Assembly (NCBI RefSeq): GCF_023278185.1
Contig: NZ_CP066356.1
Span: 5,882,001 to 5,946,000 of the forward strand
Length of the DNA: 64,000 bases
Origin: Bradyrhizobium elkanii USDA 76
Lineage (GTDB): Bacteria; Pseudomonadota; Alphaproteobacteria; Rhizobiales; Xanthobacteraceae
Direction of reading: 5' to 3'
The position numbers and the translations under genes are program-made. Under the pieces are notes generated by a model. That model worked only from the letters and a program-made list of their open reading frames with translations. It had not been told where the DNA came from and ran no database searches. Shown in pieces: positions 51,618 through 61,661 of the stretch (position 1 is its first letter; each line of letters opens with the position of its first letter).

Positions 51618-51920
51618 CAGCGCACTCACACAAGTCATGGCGCGCTCGAACAGCGCGCCATCCGCCTTGTCGCGGTCGAGGCAATCGGCCAGCGATATGG
51701 CCGACATGCGCTGGTCGGTGCAGAAGATGCGCATGAAATCGGCCGCCAGCGCCACCTTGCGCGGTGCAGACTGTCGTTCCCAGTCGCTACTGCTCAGATA
51801 GAGCAAGGACGCATCGTCAACCCTGCTTTCAGCCGCCACGCCGGCAGCGGCCGATCCTATCGCGAGCAACGCCAGCAGCGCGCCGGCCACCGCTCCGATG
51901 CGATGCGCGCGGCCGCTCAT
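51603..51920 (-). CDS. Small secreted protein linked to the amine oxidase
   Basis: A 105-residue protein from the ATG at 51920, which overlaps the stop of the copper amine oxidase gene (ATGA), so translation is coupled. Signal peptide around IGAVAGALLALLAIGSAAAG. The mature part has three Cys (MRIFCTDQRMSAISLADCLD, AMTCVS). It may be a periplasmic helper of the amine oxidase, or simply a cotranscribed unknown. No family recognised. The longer frame from 52202 lies inside the amine oxidase gene and is rejected. Confidence 0.6.
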   Translation of the reverse strand: MSGRAHRIGAVAGALLALLAIGSAAAGVAAESRVDDASLLYLSSSDWERQSAPRKVALAADFMRIFCTDQRMSAISLADCLDRDKADGALFERAMTCVSALSGSR

Positions 51921-53941
51921 TTCGTCTCCCTGGCATTCACCATCGGCGGCACGTCGAGCGCGGGATTGCGATCGAAGAAGTTGAACGGACGCAGCCGGAA
52001 GCCATGCCACAGGCCGGGCATGACCGGCCAATCCTCGGCGCGCGGCACGTGGCGGAAGCCGACCGTATACCACAGCACGAGGTCGCGGTCCTCGATCGGC
52101 CGCTTCGCCGCGGTCCATTTCGGCAGGCCGTCGACCTCGGGGTTTCCGTTCGGATACATGCCCGCAGCGTAGCGCTCGTCCTTGGCGTAGGCCGAGGTCC
52201 ACAGCGTGTAGGCGCTGAAACCGGCGCGCAGCTGGATCGGATCGTCCTTGGCGAGCAGCGAGACGTCGGAGTGACCGGGCATCAGCTGATAGCTCGTGCG
52301 ATAGCCGCGGCTATTGGTCTTGCCCGTGCTCTCGATCCTGAACTGCGCCGCGTTCAGCGGCATCGTGATCGGCCCTTCGGTCGCAACCGGCCTGGTGTCG
52401 ACCTGCCAGAGGCTCTTGCGCTGACCCTGCTCCAGCCGGCGGACATTGAAGCGATCCTCGACCAGCCGGTTCGAGGTGCCGTCGACGTCCATGTCGATCC
52501 GAAACGTCATGTAGTGATCGTGATTGACCGCGAGCAGCCGTTCGTCGACCAGCGTCCCAAAGGCGGTATCCTGCGCAGCCGTCGGGTCGCTCAGTGTCTT
52601 GCTCGCGACGCCCTTGGTCGCGTCGATGCCGTAGGCGCCGAGCCGCACGTCGATATTGCCGGCACGGTCGAACACGTAGTCCACCAGATAGTCGTAATTG
52701 CCGACCACCGGCGCCATCCGCACCACCAGCTCGTTGTTCGGCCGCACCTCGGCGGTGTTGTTGATCAGCTCGCTGTGGCGCCAGATCGGATCGCCGGTCG
52801 GGCGCTCGAAGATGCAGACCGCGCCCTTGGACACGACCGGCGCGCCCTTGGTATCCGAGATCGTCAGGTCGAGATAATGCGCGCCTTCGGGACAATCCAC
52901 GCCGCGCTGCAATTCGCTGGAGAGCACGCCAAAACCGTACTCGCCGATATCCATATAGGCGCGGAACGACCAGGTCGGCGCAGGATCCATATAGGGCACG
53001 AACATCTCGCTCGCGGAGATCTGGTAGGCGATGTCGCGGAGCGTGCCGTGGTCATCGTAGCGGATCAGCGACAGCACGGCGCCGACGCGCGGCTCGAGGC
53101 GGACGTGGAACGACCAGTTGTCCCAGCGGACCTGGCCGCCCTCCACCTTCACATTGCTGCCCTCGGGCGCTGCGATTTCGATCGGCTTCGGCGGCTTGCG
53201 ATATGTTCCGGAGTCGGCATAGGCGTGCGAGGGCGTCTGCGGCGGTGGCGGCACCACGCCGAGATCGGTCACCGACAGCACCGTCTTGCTCTTGAGATCG
53301 ACCTGGGCGAACAGGTTCTCGATCGGCTTGCCCCAGAGATTGTTGGCGGCGCCCGTGGTGTCGACACAGGGAACGTTGAGCAGGCGGCGACCCCTCAGGG
53401 CCGGGTCGCTCACCGGCCCGACCGTCAGCGGCAGACACATCACGTTGCGGAAATCAGTGATGCCGCGCTTGGCCATCGCGGCGATCCAGCGCGGGTCCTG
53501 CTTCGGCAGGTCGCCGGCGGAGATCAGCTCGTCGATGGTCAACGCGGCCTCATGATCCCTGACTTCCTGCCAGCCGAGCAGGCTCCGCGCGGCGAGATCG
53601 ATATGCGCCTCGTAGAGATGCCCGCCGCTCAACAGCGTGGCGCTGGCCCGGCGCGTGAATGGCTGTCCGGGCTTCCACGCCCGCACCTCGTCCTTGGGAT
53701 CCTCCTCGACCGACATCGAGACGACCCGCGCCGAATCGTCGAGCTTGCCGGCGCTGCGAAGGATATCGGAGACCGAGCGGATTTCGTCGGTGGTGAGCCC
53801 GTCCATCGGGTGCGTTGCGGCCGCCTGCGGCCACATCCGGCGCTCGGCCTGCGCCGGCAGCGGCGCCGCCAATGTCGCGACCATCAGACCGGCCACTGCC
53901 GATACGCCATGCCTGAAAATCAGAGCCATTCCGCCCTCCAC
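51917..53941 (-). CDS. Periplasmic copper-containing primary amine oxidase
   Basis: A 674-residue protein with a signal peptide (GVSAVAGLMVATLAAPLPA). The catalytic domain carries Tyr416 in VVGNYDYLVDY, the residue converted to topaquinone, and the base Asp331 in YMDIGEYGFG 85 residues before it. Copper ligands are in VNHDHYMTFRIDMDVDG and the later TVGFRHVPR. Such enzymes oxidise primary amines to aldehydes with ammonia and hydrogen peroxide. It follows the LivM-type gene by 53 bases and precedes a small secreted protein, at the end of the operon that starts at 61434. ATG at 53941; ATG at 53929 is an alternative. Confidence 0.93.
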   Translation of the reverse strand: MEGGMALIFRHGVSAVAGLMVATLAAPLPAQAERRMWPQAAATHPMDGLTTDEIRSVSDILRSAGKLDDSARVVSMSVEEDPKDEVRAWKPGQPFTRRASATLLSGGHLYEAHIDLAARSLLGWQEVRDHEAALTIDELISAGDLPKQDPRWIAAMAKRGITDFRNVMCLPLTVGPVSDPALRGRRLLNVPCVDTTGAANNLWGKPIENLFAQVDLKSKTVLSVTDLGVVPPPPQTPSHAYADSGTYRKPPKPIEIAAPEGSNVKVEGGQVRWDNWSFHVRLEPRVGAVLSLIRYDDHGTLRDIAYQISASEMFVPYMDPAPTWSFRAYMDIGEYGFGVLSSELQRGVDCPEGAHYLDLTISDTKGAPVVSKGAVCIFERPTGDPIWRHSELINNTAEVRPNNELVVRMAPVVGNYDYLVDYVFDRAGNIDVRLGAYGIDATKGVASKTLSDPTAAQDTAFGTLVDERLLAVNHDHYMTFRIDMDVDGTSNRLVEDRFNVRRLEQGQRKSLWQVDTRPVATEGPITMPLNAAQFRIESTGKTNSRGYRTSYQLMPGHSDVSLLAKDDPIQLRAGFSAYTLWTSAYAKDERYAAGMYPNGNPEVDGLPKWTAAKRPIEDRDLVLWYTVGFRHVPRAEDWPVMPGLWHGFRLRPFNFFDRNPALDVPPMVNARETK

Positions 53942-53994
53942 TCAAAGCCAGAACCGTCAGAATACAAGCAACGGTGGCGACGTGAAGGCCCGCC

Positions 53995-55023
53995 TCATCC
54001 GGTAACCTGTTCCGACGCCGCCGGCAGGATCGCGGCCGCGGCCGGGCGTGGCGCGGCGCGGTGGACATCGAGCAGCCGCACGCCGATGCGATCGCGCAAG
54101 GCCGGCCAGATGCCGCGCGGCGCCACGATCATCACCACGACGGCGATGATGCCGAGCCCGACCAGATACCAGCCGCCGGACAGCCCGAGCGGTCCGGTCA
54201 TCAGTTCGCGCAGGCCGAAGAAGATGATGACGCCGAGGATCGGGCCTTCCAGGGTTCCGATACCGCCGATGATCACGATGAACATCATGTAGACGGACCA
54301 GTTGACGTCGAAGGCCGCGAGCGGCGCGATGAACAGATTGCCCATGAAGCTGAGCGCGCCGGCCAGCCCGCATCCCGCCGCCGAGAGCACGAAGGCGACG
54401 AAACGATTGTGCCGGACGTCGACGCCGACGCTCATCGCGGCAAGATCATTGTCGCGCACGCTCATCAGCCCGAGCCCGAAGCTCGACGTCATCATCCTGT
54501 ACAGCGCCGCGATGGTGACGAGCGTGAGGCCGCCGGCGAGCCAGAACATGGTCGGCTCGAACCAGTCGAAATCGATCAGCTTGCTGGTCGCGAGCGGCAC
54601 GCCCGATGTGCCGCCGACGGCCTGCGACTTCATCGTGAACGCGCCGATGATCTCGGCGAACACCCACATCGCGATCGAGAAATAGGCGTCGCGCAAGCGA
54701 AACAGCGGAAAGGCGATGATCGCCGCAACCGCGCCCGCCACCAGCGGCGCGACCGGCAGCACCCAGATCGGCGTGACCTCGAGCCAGCCGGAAGTCAGGA
54801 ACAGCGCATAGGCGCCGAACGCGATGAATACCTGGTGGCCGAGCGACACCAGCCCGGCATAGCCCGCCAGCAGGTTCCACATCTGCGCCATCGTCAGCAG
54901 CAGCAGGCACTCGGTCGCGAGCCGCAGAAAACCCTCGTTCAGCACGAAGGGCGCGCCGGCAATCATCGCGACGAGCACGATGGCAGAGGCGGCAAGAATG
55001 GTCCGTGTCGGCATCGGCGTCAC
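53995..55023 (-). CDS. livM: Branched-chain amino acid-type ABC transporter permease LivM
   Basis: A 342-residue permease with about nine or ten membrane helices. The LivM signature is LVSLGHQVFIAFGAYALF near the N-terminus and RDNDLAAMSVGVDVRHNRFVAFVLSAA in the middle (read as two neighbouring motifs). It ends in IGTLEGPILGVIIFF and an extended Ala-rich cytoplasmic tail. The start at 55023 overlaps the LivH stop by four bases. Part of a complete HAAT-family importer with livH, livF, livG and a binding protein. The substrate need not be a branched-chain amino acid. Confidence 0.92.
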   Translation of the reverse strand: MTPMPTRTILAASAIVLVAMIAGAPFVLNEGFLRLATECLLLLTMAQMWNLLAGYAGLVSLGHQVFIAFGAYALFLTSGWLEVTPIWVLPVAPLVAGAVAAIIAFPLFRLRDAYFSIAMWVFAEIIGAFTMKSQAVGGTSGVPLATSKLIDFDWFEPTMFWLAGGLTLVTIAALYRMMTSSFGLGLMSVRDNDLAAMSVGVDVRHNRFVAFVLSAAGCGLAGALSFMGNLFIAPLAAFDVNWSVYMMFIVIIGGIGTLEGPILGVIIFFGLRELMTGPLGLSGGWYLVGLGIIAVVVMIVAPRGIWPALRDRIGVRLLDVHRAAPRPAAAAILPAASEQVTG

Positions 55024-55886
55024 ACCCTGCTCGACACGAGACCCGACGGGCGGATCAGCAGCATGATGAAGAACAAGAGGTGCGCGTATAGCAGCCCGGC
55101 ATTCGGATCAATTTTCAGCCCGATCAATTGCGCCATGCCGAGCGCGATGCCGCCGAGCAGCGCGCCCCAGAACGAGCCGAGCCCGCCGAGCACCACGACC
55201 TCGAAGGCGATCAGGAGCCGCTCTGCGCCCGCGAACGGCGTGAAGCTCGAGCGCACCGCAAGCAGCACGCCGCCGATTGCGCCGAGCGCGAGCGACAGGC
55301 CCATGACATAGTTATAAACCCGGTCCGGCTTGATCCCGGACAGCCGGACGATGTCGCGGCGGTCGGCGGTGGCACGCACGATCCGGCCGAACTCGGTATG
55401 ACGCAGCACGAGCTGCAGCGCCATGAACAGCAATGCGGCGAGCACCAGCGTCAGCAGCGGCATGATGCCGATGTTGAGGCCGGCAATCTCGAGGCTGGCG
55501 CGCGACAGCTCACCGACCTGGAGGCTGCGCACGTCGGCGCCGAACACCTCGACCATGACGTTGCGCAGTATCACCGAGACGCCGAAGGTCAAGAGCAGCG
55601 GCGACAGCGGATCGGGCGACGTCACGACGCGGTTGACGATGGCGGCCTGGTAGAGCCATCCGACCGCAAAGGACAGCGCAATCACCGGGATCAGCATCAA
55701 CAGCGGCGAGACCTGCGGAAACAGATTGGCGAACAGCACGGCGCAGAACGCACTCAGCACCATGAACTCGCCATGAGCGATGTTGACCACGCGCATCACG
55801 CCGAACACCAGCGCGAGCCCGATGCCGAGCAGCCCATAGAGCCCGCCGAGCAGGGCCCCGTTGATCAATGTCTCAACCCAGATCAT
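55020..55886 (-). CDS. livH: Branched-chain amino acid-type ABC transporter permease LivH
   Basis: A 288-residue permease of about eight helices. LivH features are LINGALLGGLYGLLGIGLAL, MRVVNIAHGEFMVLSAF and, in the second half, FEVVVLGGLGSFWGALLGG. It starts at 55886, 17 bases after the LivF stop, and its stop overlaps the LivM start. Forms the inner membrane channel with LivM. Confidence 0.93.
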   Translation of the reverse strand: MIWVETLINGALLGGLYGLLGIGLALVFGVMRVVNIAHGEFMVLSAFCAVLFANLFPQVSPLLMLIPVIALSFAVGWLYQAAIVNRVVTSPDPLSPLLLTFGVSVILRNVMVEVFGADVRSLQVGELSRASLEIAGLNIGIMPLLTLVLAALLFMALQLVLRHTEFGRIVRATADRRDIVRLSGIKPDRVYNYVMGLSLALGAIGGVLLAVRSSFTPFAGAERLLIAFEVVVLGGLGSFWGALLGGIALGMAQLIGLKIDPNAGLLYAHLLFFIMLLIRPSGLVSSRV

Positions 55887-55902
55887 GTCGTGCCAATCCT
55901 GG

Positions 55903-56601
55903 CTAGTTACCGAAATAAGCGTGCGTCAGCTGCTCCGGCTGCAAGCCTTGCGCGGGGCCGGTCAGCGACACCCGCCCCTTCAACAGGCAATAGATCCGCT
56001 CCGAGGTCGCGAGCGCTCGCTTGACGTCCTGCTCGACGAGCACGACGGCGGTGCCCTCGCGGCGGATGTCGGCAAAGGAGCGGTAGATCTGCTCGACCAC
56101 GACGGGAGCGAGCCCGAGCGAGATCTCGTCGCACAAGAGGAGCCGCGGATTCGACATCAGCGCGCGGCCGATCGCCGCCATCTGCTGCTGGCCGCCGGAG
56201 AGCTGGCCGGGAAACATCCGCCGCCGCTCCTCGAGGATCGGGAACAGGTCGAACACCCGCCGCAGGGTCCAGCTCCCTTCGCGCCGGTTGACGCTGCCCA
56301 TCAGCAGGTTCTCCTCGATCGTCAGCGAGTCGAACAACAGGCGGCCCTCGGGCACCATGATGAGGCCGAGCCGCGACACCTCTTCGGCCGGCATCTGCGA
56401 GATGTCGACGCCGTCGAACTGCACCGTCCCTCGCCGCTCCTCGTTGAGACCGACCAGCGCCTTCAGGAACGTCGACTTGCCGGCGCCGTTGGCGCCGACC
56501 AGCGCCACCGCCTCGCCGTCCGCGACGGTGAAGTTCATGTCGAACACGGCTTGCAGATCGCCGTAGAAGATCTGCAGGCCGTTCACATCAAGCAACGCCA
56601 T
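55903..56601 (-). CDS. livF: ABC transporter ATP-binding protein LivF
   Basis: A 232-residue ATPase with Walker A GANGAGKST (about residues 37-45), signature LSGGQQQMAAIGRALM, Walker B LLLCDEISLGLAP and the H-loop region VLVEQDV. Length and the EISLGLAP motif are typical of LivF. The start at 56601 lies 14 bases inside the end of livG, so the two are coupled. Confidence 0.93.
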   Translation of the reverse strand: MALLDVNGLQIFYGDLQAVFDMNFTVADGEAVALVGANGAGKSTFLKALVGLNEERRGTVQFDGVDISQMPAEEVSRLGLIMVPEGRLLFDSLTIEENLLMGSVNRREGSWTLRRVFDLFPILEERRRMFPGQLSGGQQQMAAIGRALMSNPRLLLCDEISLGLAPVVVEQIYRSFADIRREGTAVVLVEQDVKRALATSERIYCLLKGRVSLTGPAQGLQPEQLTHAYFGN

Positions 56602-57319
56602 CGGCCTTCAATCCCATGTAGATCTCGCGCACCACCGCGCTGTCCATCACTTCGGCCGGCGGCCCCTCCAGCACCTTGCGGCCAAAGTCGAGCACCAGGA
56701 TGCGGTCCGACACCGCGCGCAGCGCGTGCGGAATGTGCTCGATCCAGATCATGGCGTGATCGGCCTTCACCGACTGGATGATGGCAACAAGGCGCTCGAC
56801 CTCCGGCTCGGTCAGCCCGGCGGCGATCTCGTCGAGCAGGATCAGCTTCGGCTTCGAGGCCAGCGCCTTGGCGAATTCCAGCCGCTTGCGGTCGATCAGC
56901 GGCAAGGCGCCCGCGAGCTTGTCCGCCTTGGCGTCGAGCCCGGTCCGCTGCAACACTTCCATCGTCCAATCTGAAGCCGCCTCGCCGGTGAGGCCCGCGC
57001 CGTAGGATGCCGCGATCAGCGCGTTCTCATAGACCGACAGATGCGGGAACGGCTGCGGAATCTGGAACGCCCGCCCGAGCCCCATCCGCGCCCGGCGATG
57101 CGGCGGCAGCGCGGTGATCTCCTTGTCGTCGAGCATGATCGAACCGCCGTCGGCCGTGAGCAGGCCGACGATCAGGTTCAGCAGCGAGCTCTTGCCGGCG
57201 CCGTTCGGGCCGATCACGCCGAGGCACTCGCCGCGCGCCAGCGCGAAGCTGACATTGTCGGCGACCACGATCTCGCCAAAGCGCTTGGACAGCCCGCTGA
57301 CGCGCAGAAGCGGTGCCAT
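56588..57319 (-). CDS. livG: ABC transporter ATP-binding protein LivG
   Basis: A 243-residue ATPase with Walker A GPNGAGKSS, the LivG-type GLGRAFQIPQPFPHLSV, and Walker B LILLDEIAAGLTEPEVE. The signature region is unusual: GALPLIDRKRLEFAKALA in place of the LSGGQ form (here the Ser-Gly-Gly is ALP-LI-D), a substitution common in LivG. It begins one base after the binding-protein stop and overlaps livF by 14 bases. Confidence 0.92.
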   Translation of the reverse strand: MAPLLRVSGLSKRFGEIVVADNVSFALARGECLGVIGPNGAGKSSLLNLIVGLLTADGGSIMLDDKEITALPPHRRARMGLGRAFQIPQPFPHLSVYENALIAASYGAGLTGEAASDWTMEVLQRTGLDAKADKLAGALPLIDRKRLEFAKALASKPKLILLDEIAAGLTEPEVERLVAIIQSVKADHAMIWIEHIPHALRAVSDRILVLDFGRKVLEGPPAEVMDSAVVREIYMGLKADGVA

Positions 57320-57320
57320 C

Positions 57321-58633
57321 TCAGACCAGCTTGGAGAGCAGCTGGAGATCGGCCTGCTTCGGGATGAACGGCGCCGTTCCGTTGTGCACGATCAGGAGCT
57401 CGTATTTCGACTTGCCGCCCTTGGCCTTGCGCCATTGCCCCCCCGACAGCGAGGTCACCGCGACGTTCTTGATCGGGCTGTCCTTGAACTTGACCCGGCC
57501 GACCACGGTCTCCATGTCGAGGCCGGCGATCGCATCGCGCAATGAGTTCTTGTCCTTGGGATCGCTGTTCTGCAACGCCGCGAGCCCGACCTCCCACAGC
57601 GCATGGGCGTAGCCGATCGGCTGCGTCCACTGCTTGCCGGTGGTCTTCTCCCACTCTGCGGCGAGTTCGCCAGCGCTCTGCCCGGTCAGCGAAGACTTGA
57701 ACGGATAGGCCGGCGTCCACCACACCTCGGTCGACATGCCGTCGCCGCGATCGCCGAGCGCATTCACCGCGGCCGGGAACAGGAAGGCCGCCGCCACCGT
57801 GCAGATCTGCGGCTTGAAACCGGCCTGCGCCGCCTGATTCCACAGCGTCACCCAGTGGTTGCTGAAGGTGAAGCCGGAGACGATATCGACGCCGTTGTTC
57901 TTGAACAGCGCGATCTGGTTGGTGAAGTCGTCGGTCGCGATCTGGAATTTGCCGGCCGAGAATTCCTGATAGCCGGCCGCCGAGATGCCCGCCGGCAGGC
58001 CGAGCTTCGGATCGGAGAACGCCTGGCCCGGCGGGTTGTCGATGTAGAGCGTGCCGACCTTCTTGTTGGTCTCGACCGACTGCCACATGCCCAGGAAATT
58101 TTTCGCGACGTCGTCGGCGCCCCAGAAGAAATGGTAGCTGTACGGAAAACCCTTGTCCGGCGTCGACTTGCGCGGGAACATCCAGCCCTGCCACGGCACC
58201 ATGGTCGAGATGGTGGGAATGCCGCGCGCGTCGGCGAGCTCCTGCACCGGCGGCTGGGCATCGCCGTCCTCGATCAGGATCAGGTCGCACTTTTCACGCA
58301 GCACCAATTCACTAGCGATCACCGACGAGCGGTTCGGATCGGATTGGTTGTCCTTGAACACCAGCTCGACCTGGTAGGTCTTGCCGCCGATCTTCAGACC
58401 ATCCTTCAGCCGCGCCTTGATGCGCTCTGGATCCAGGGATCGGGCTCGGCGAACTGCGCCCGGACGCCGGAGAGGCAGCCGACCCAGCCGATCTTGATGG
58501 TATTGCCGGCGGCCCGCGCGACATTGACCAGCGGCACGTTCATCGCCGATGCGAGACCGGTGGCCCCGGCCGCCTTCAAGAGCGTGCGCCGATTGAGCCG
58601 GCCCGATGCCGTATCGTTCTTTGTCTCAGTCAT
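57321..58633 (-). pseudogene. ABC transporter periplasmic binding protein, frameshifted
   Basis: From the ATG at 58633 there is a twin-arginine-like signal (RLNRRTLLKAAGATGLASA) and the start of a Peripla_BP_6-type binding protein (IKIGWVGCLSGVRAQF). At about 58425-58430 the frame ends in a stop after WIQSASRRG. Restoring one base there (CAGAG to CAGGAG) gives WIQERIKARLKDG and joins the frame that continues to 57321 with VFKDNQSDPNRSS through LLSKLV. The pieces together make a normal ~437-residue substrate-binding protein, the ligand-binding subunit for LivFGHM. It is either a one-base deletion or a sequencing error. Confidence 0.85.
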
Positions 58634-58678
58634 GTCCCTCTCCCTCCACAACCAATGATGAAAATGCCTGACGGCGGC

Positions 58679-59767
58679 TCACGCAGCCGATCGCTGGATC
58701 GCCGCACGGCTCACCGCGGCGAATTTGCATAAGGTGTTTTCGATGATCTGGCGCGGGATGCCGCGCACGATGAAGACGAGCCGCGAGCGCCGGTCGGCCG
58801 ACGGCCAGTCGGCAAGCGTGATCGGCGGATGGAACACGTGCTGCACGCCGTGCACCACCATGGGCGCGTCGGGCTGCTCGGCAACGTGCACGATCGCCTT
58901 GAAGCGCAGCAGGTCCTCGCCTTTGAGCGCCGCGACATAGTCGAGCCAGCGCGCGAACGACTCGCGCTGGATCGGCTCGTCGATGATCAGGCTGTAGGAT
59001 GACACGCCGGCATCGTGGGCGTGATGGCTGTGGTGGCCGCACGCCTCGCCTTCGCAGTGATGATCCCCGTAATGGTGCGGCGCGTTGGCCGCCTGCGACG
59101 CCAGATCGAACCAGCGCACCACATCGGCGGAGCGCGCCGCCGGATCGAACAGCCCGGCATCGAGGACCTTTGCCGGATCGACGATCCCATTCCGCACTTT
59201 CGTGCGCGTCGCGACCGGATTGATCGCCGCAAGCTGCGCATCGAGCCGCGCCAGTGCGTCCTCGGCGGCCAGGTCGGTCTTGGTCACGAGCAGCCGGTCG
59301 GCGACGGCGATCTGCCTGACGGCTTCGCTGTGCGCCGCAAGAGTGTGCGTACCATTAACCGCATCGACGGTCGCGACCACGCCGTCGATCCGGTAGCGGC
59401 CGACGACATCGGGCGCCGTCATCAGCGTGTGCAGCACGGGCACGGGATCGGCGAGCCCGGTGGTCTCGACCAGCACCCGGTGGAATGGTGGGATCGTGCC
59501 GTCAGCGCGGCGCGATGCGAGGTCGGCCAGCGTCTCGATCAGATCCTCGCGCACCGAGCAGCAGATGCAGCCATTGTCGAGCAGCGCCAGGCGGTCCTCG
59601 CTGCTCTCGACCAGCAGATGATCCAGCGCCACCTCGCCGAACTCGTTGATGATGGCGACGACGCCGCCGAGCTCGGGCTGGCGCAGCAAATGGTTCAGCA
59701 CCGTGGTCTTGCCGCTGCCGAGGAAGCCGGTCAGCACCGTGACCGGAATCTGATCCACCGCAATCAT
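58679..59767 (-). CDS. CobW/COG0523 family GTPase, putative metallochaperone
   Basis: A 362-residue GTPase. Walker [10 protein letters not shown] (14-22), the metal-binding CxCC motif NGCICCSV (Cys67, Cys69, Cys70), Walker B region [10 protein letters not shown], and guanine motif VTKTD. A His/Cys-rich loop follows ([20 protein letters not shown], about residue 240), then the CobW C-terminal domain. The family inserts Zn, Co or other metals into client proteins. The ATG at 59767 overlaps the stop of the metal-dependent amidohydrolase, which is a plausible client; the copper amine oxidase later in the operon is another, but it is periplasmic. Confidence 0.9.
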   Translation of the reverse strand: MIAVDQIPVTVLTGFLGSGKTTVLNHLLRQPELGGVVAIINEFGEVALDHLLVESSEDRLALLDNGCICCSVREDLIETLADLASRRADGTIPPFHRVLVETTGLADPVPVLHTLMTAPDVVGRYRIDGVVATVDAVNGTHTLAAHSEAVRQIAVADRLLVTKTDLAAEDALARLDAQLAAINPVATRTKVRNGIVDPAKVLDAGLFDPAARSADVVRWFDLASQAANAPHHYGDHHCEGEACGHHSHHAHDAGVSSYSLIIDEPIQRESFARWLDYVAALKGEDLLRFKAIVHVAEQPDAPMVVHGVQHVFHPPITLADWPSADRRSRLVFIVRGIPRQIIENTLCKFAAVSRAAIQRSAA

Positions 59768-61434
59768 CACGCGCCCCGCTCGTAGACCTTGCGGCCCTCG
59801 AAGAAGGTCATCTCGACCCGCGTATCGGCCAATTGATCCGGCGGGATGTCGAAGATCATCTGGTCGAGCACGATCAAATCGGCGGATTTGCCGACCTCGA
59901 TCGAGCCGATCGACTGGCCGAGCCCGGCCGCGCGTGCGGCGTCGATGGTGTAGATGTCGATCACGGTTTTGAGGTCGAGCGCCTGCTCCGCCCACAGCGA
60001 CTTGCCGGGAAAATCCCCGGTCGGATTTTGCCGCGTCACCATGCCCTCGATGCCCTGCCAGGGATCGGGGATCGGGATCACCGGCCAGTCCGAGCCGCCG
60101 GCCATCAGCGCGCCGGCCTCTTTCAGATCCCTGTTCGGCCAGAAGCGCTGCGCGCGCTCCTCGCCCATCGCGGCCTTGTGCGCCTCGAGGAAGATGGTCG
60201 GATACCAGATGATCGGCGACAGATCGGCCGCGACCCCGAGCTCGGCGAAGCGCCGGACATCGTCGGGCGCTATATAGCTCGCATGCGCGATCTGATGGAT
60301 CAGGTGAGTCGGGCCGTTGAAGCTGCGCACGACATCGATGGCGTCGAGCGCCTGGGTCACCGCGGCGTCGCCCGCGCAATGGATCTTCGCGGCAAGGCCG
60401 AGCTTCTCGCAGCGCCCGAGCCAGCGGATCAGGTCCGGCACGGTCAGCATGGTGGCGCCACGGAAGCAGCAGCCGCGCACGGGATCGGCCACATAGGGCT
60501 CGTGGAAGGCCGCGGTCTTGGCACCCGGCACGCCGTCGAGGAACACCTTCACATAGTCGGGCTTCACATGGGCGCCGCGGTAATCCTCGCGCAGCGCAAA
60601 CAGCTCCTCGCCGGCCTTGCCGAACATGAAGCCCGGCTCGACCACCGGCATCGCGCAGACCGCCCAGGCGGAGAGCTCGCCGCGGTCGTCGAGCCCCTTC
60701 AGCGCCGCCATGATCGGCTGCATGCTGGCGGCGTCGATGAAGGCGGTGACGCCATATGCGTTCAGCACCGAGATCGAGCGCGCCACCGCCGCGCGATCCA
60801 TCTCGGCCGTGTAGTGACCGGAGGCCGCGAGCGCCCGCTCGACCAGGCCGGAGGCGGCCTCGATCATGATCCCGGTGAGCGTTCCGGTCTTGAGGTCGCG
60901 GCCGATCTCGCCGTCGGTCGGATCAGGAGTGTCGGCCGCAACACCGGCCAGCCGCAACGCCGCCGAGCTCGCCCAGCGATTATGATAGGTGTCGTCGCGC
61001 AATACGACGGGATGCCCGAGGCAGGCCGCATCCAGCAGAGCGCAGGATTCCGCGGTGTTCATCTCGTTCAGCAGGTTGTTGCCGAACTGCCCGCCGACGA
61101 TCCAGGCGCCCGGCGCAGCCACCGAGGCAGCCTTGTGCAGGGTCTCGGCGATCCTTGGAATGCTGTCGGCGTTGGAGAAGCGCAGCTCGTAGAGATCGGC
61201 CTGCCCGCCCATCATGATGTGATTGTGGATGTCGACGATCCCCGGCATCGCCATGCGTCCGCCGAGATCGACCGTTGCCGTCCCCTCGCCGATCAGCGTC
61301 GCGACGTCGCGCTCCTCGCCCACGGCGATGAACCGGCCGGCCTTGACGGCCGCCCAGCTTGCCCAGGGTTGCCCGCGGTTCGACGTGTAGATCCGGCCGT
61401 TGCGGAAGACCGTGTCGGCGAATGTCCTGTTCAT
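59767..61434 (-). CDS. Metal-dependent amidohydrolase, YtcJ family
   Basis: A 555-residue amidohydrolase_3/YtcJ-type enzyme. N-terminal beta domain ([16 protein letters not shown]...), metal motif [12 protein letters not shown], then [44 protein letters not shown] and the final catalytic Asp region MAGGSDWPV. The ATG at 61434 begins directly at the domain; the frame upstream to 61611 crosses the operator candidate at 61560 and is rejected. It is the first gene of the long operon running to 51603. It hydrolyses an amide or similar bond; the substrate is unknown. Confidence 0.9.
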   Translation of the reverse strand: MNRTFADTVFRNGRIYTSNRGQPWASWAAVKAGRFIAVGEERDVATLIGEGTATVDLGGRMAMPGIVDIHNHIMMGGQADLYELRFSNADSIPRIAETLHKAASVAAPGAWIVGGQFGNNLLNEMNTAESCALLDAACLGHPVVLRDDTYHNRWASSAALRLAGVAADTPDPTDGEIGRDLKTGTLTGIMIEAASGLVERALAASGHYTAEMDRAAVARSISVLNAYGVTAFIDAASMQPIMAALKGLDDRGELSAWAVCAMPVVEPGFMFGKAGEELFALREDYRGAHVKPDYVKVFLDGVPGAKTAAFHEPYVADPVRGCCFRGATMLTVPDLIRWLGRCEKLGLAAKIHCAGDAAVTQALDAIDVVRSFNGPTHLIHQIAHASYIAPDDVRRFAELGVAADLSPIIWYPTIFLEAHKAAMGEERAQRFWPNRDLKEAGALMAGGSDWPVIPIPDPWQGIEGMVTRQNPTGDFPGKSLWAEQALDLKTVIDIYTIDAARAAGLGQSIGSIEVGKSADLIVLDQMIFDIPPDQLADTRVEMTFFEGRKVYERGA

Positions 61435-61559
61435 ACGGATCAAACTTCTCGATTGGGAAAGCCTGGAGCGATCAGCCTCTCGCCGTGCGGTGCACAGGGC
61501 TGAACCGCGCACGACGCCGGCATGATGGCCAAACGTTCGGCATGTCGGCATTTGGAACA

Positions 61560-61577
61560 ATCCACCGTCCGGTGGAT
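61560..61577. promoter_or_regulatory. Palindromic operator candidate, copy B
   Basis: ATCCACC-GTCC-GGTGGAT, a perfect 7-bp inverted repeat with a 4-base spacer, 126 bases upstream of the amidohydrolase start. The same palindrome occurs upstream of the gamma-glutamyltransferase gene and, with one mismatch, upstream of the aldehyde dehydrogenase operon. Confidence 0.75.
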
Positions 61578-61661
61578 GCTCCGCCGTCTGCCGCGATACG
61601 GGCGGCGGCACGGCATAGAGCGCGGTGACTTCATTTCAAATCGTGCGGCAGGCCCCGCTTC

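Noticed and set aside
51764..54292. An 842-residue plus-strand frame opposite the copper amine oxidase
   Set aside because: It is the antisense of a gene with a complete set of amine oxidase motifs.
59768..60379. Long N-terminal extension of the CobW gene
   Set aside because: It lies inside the amidohydrolase gene; the GTPase motif starts 14 residues after the ATG at 59767.
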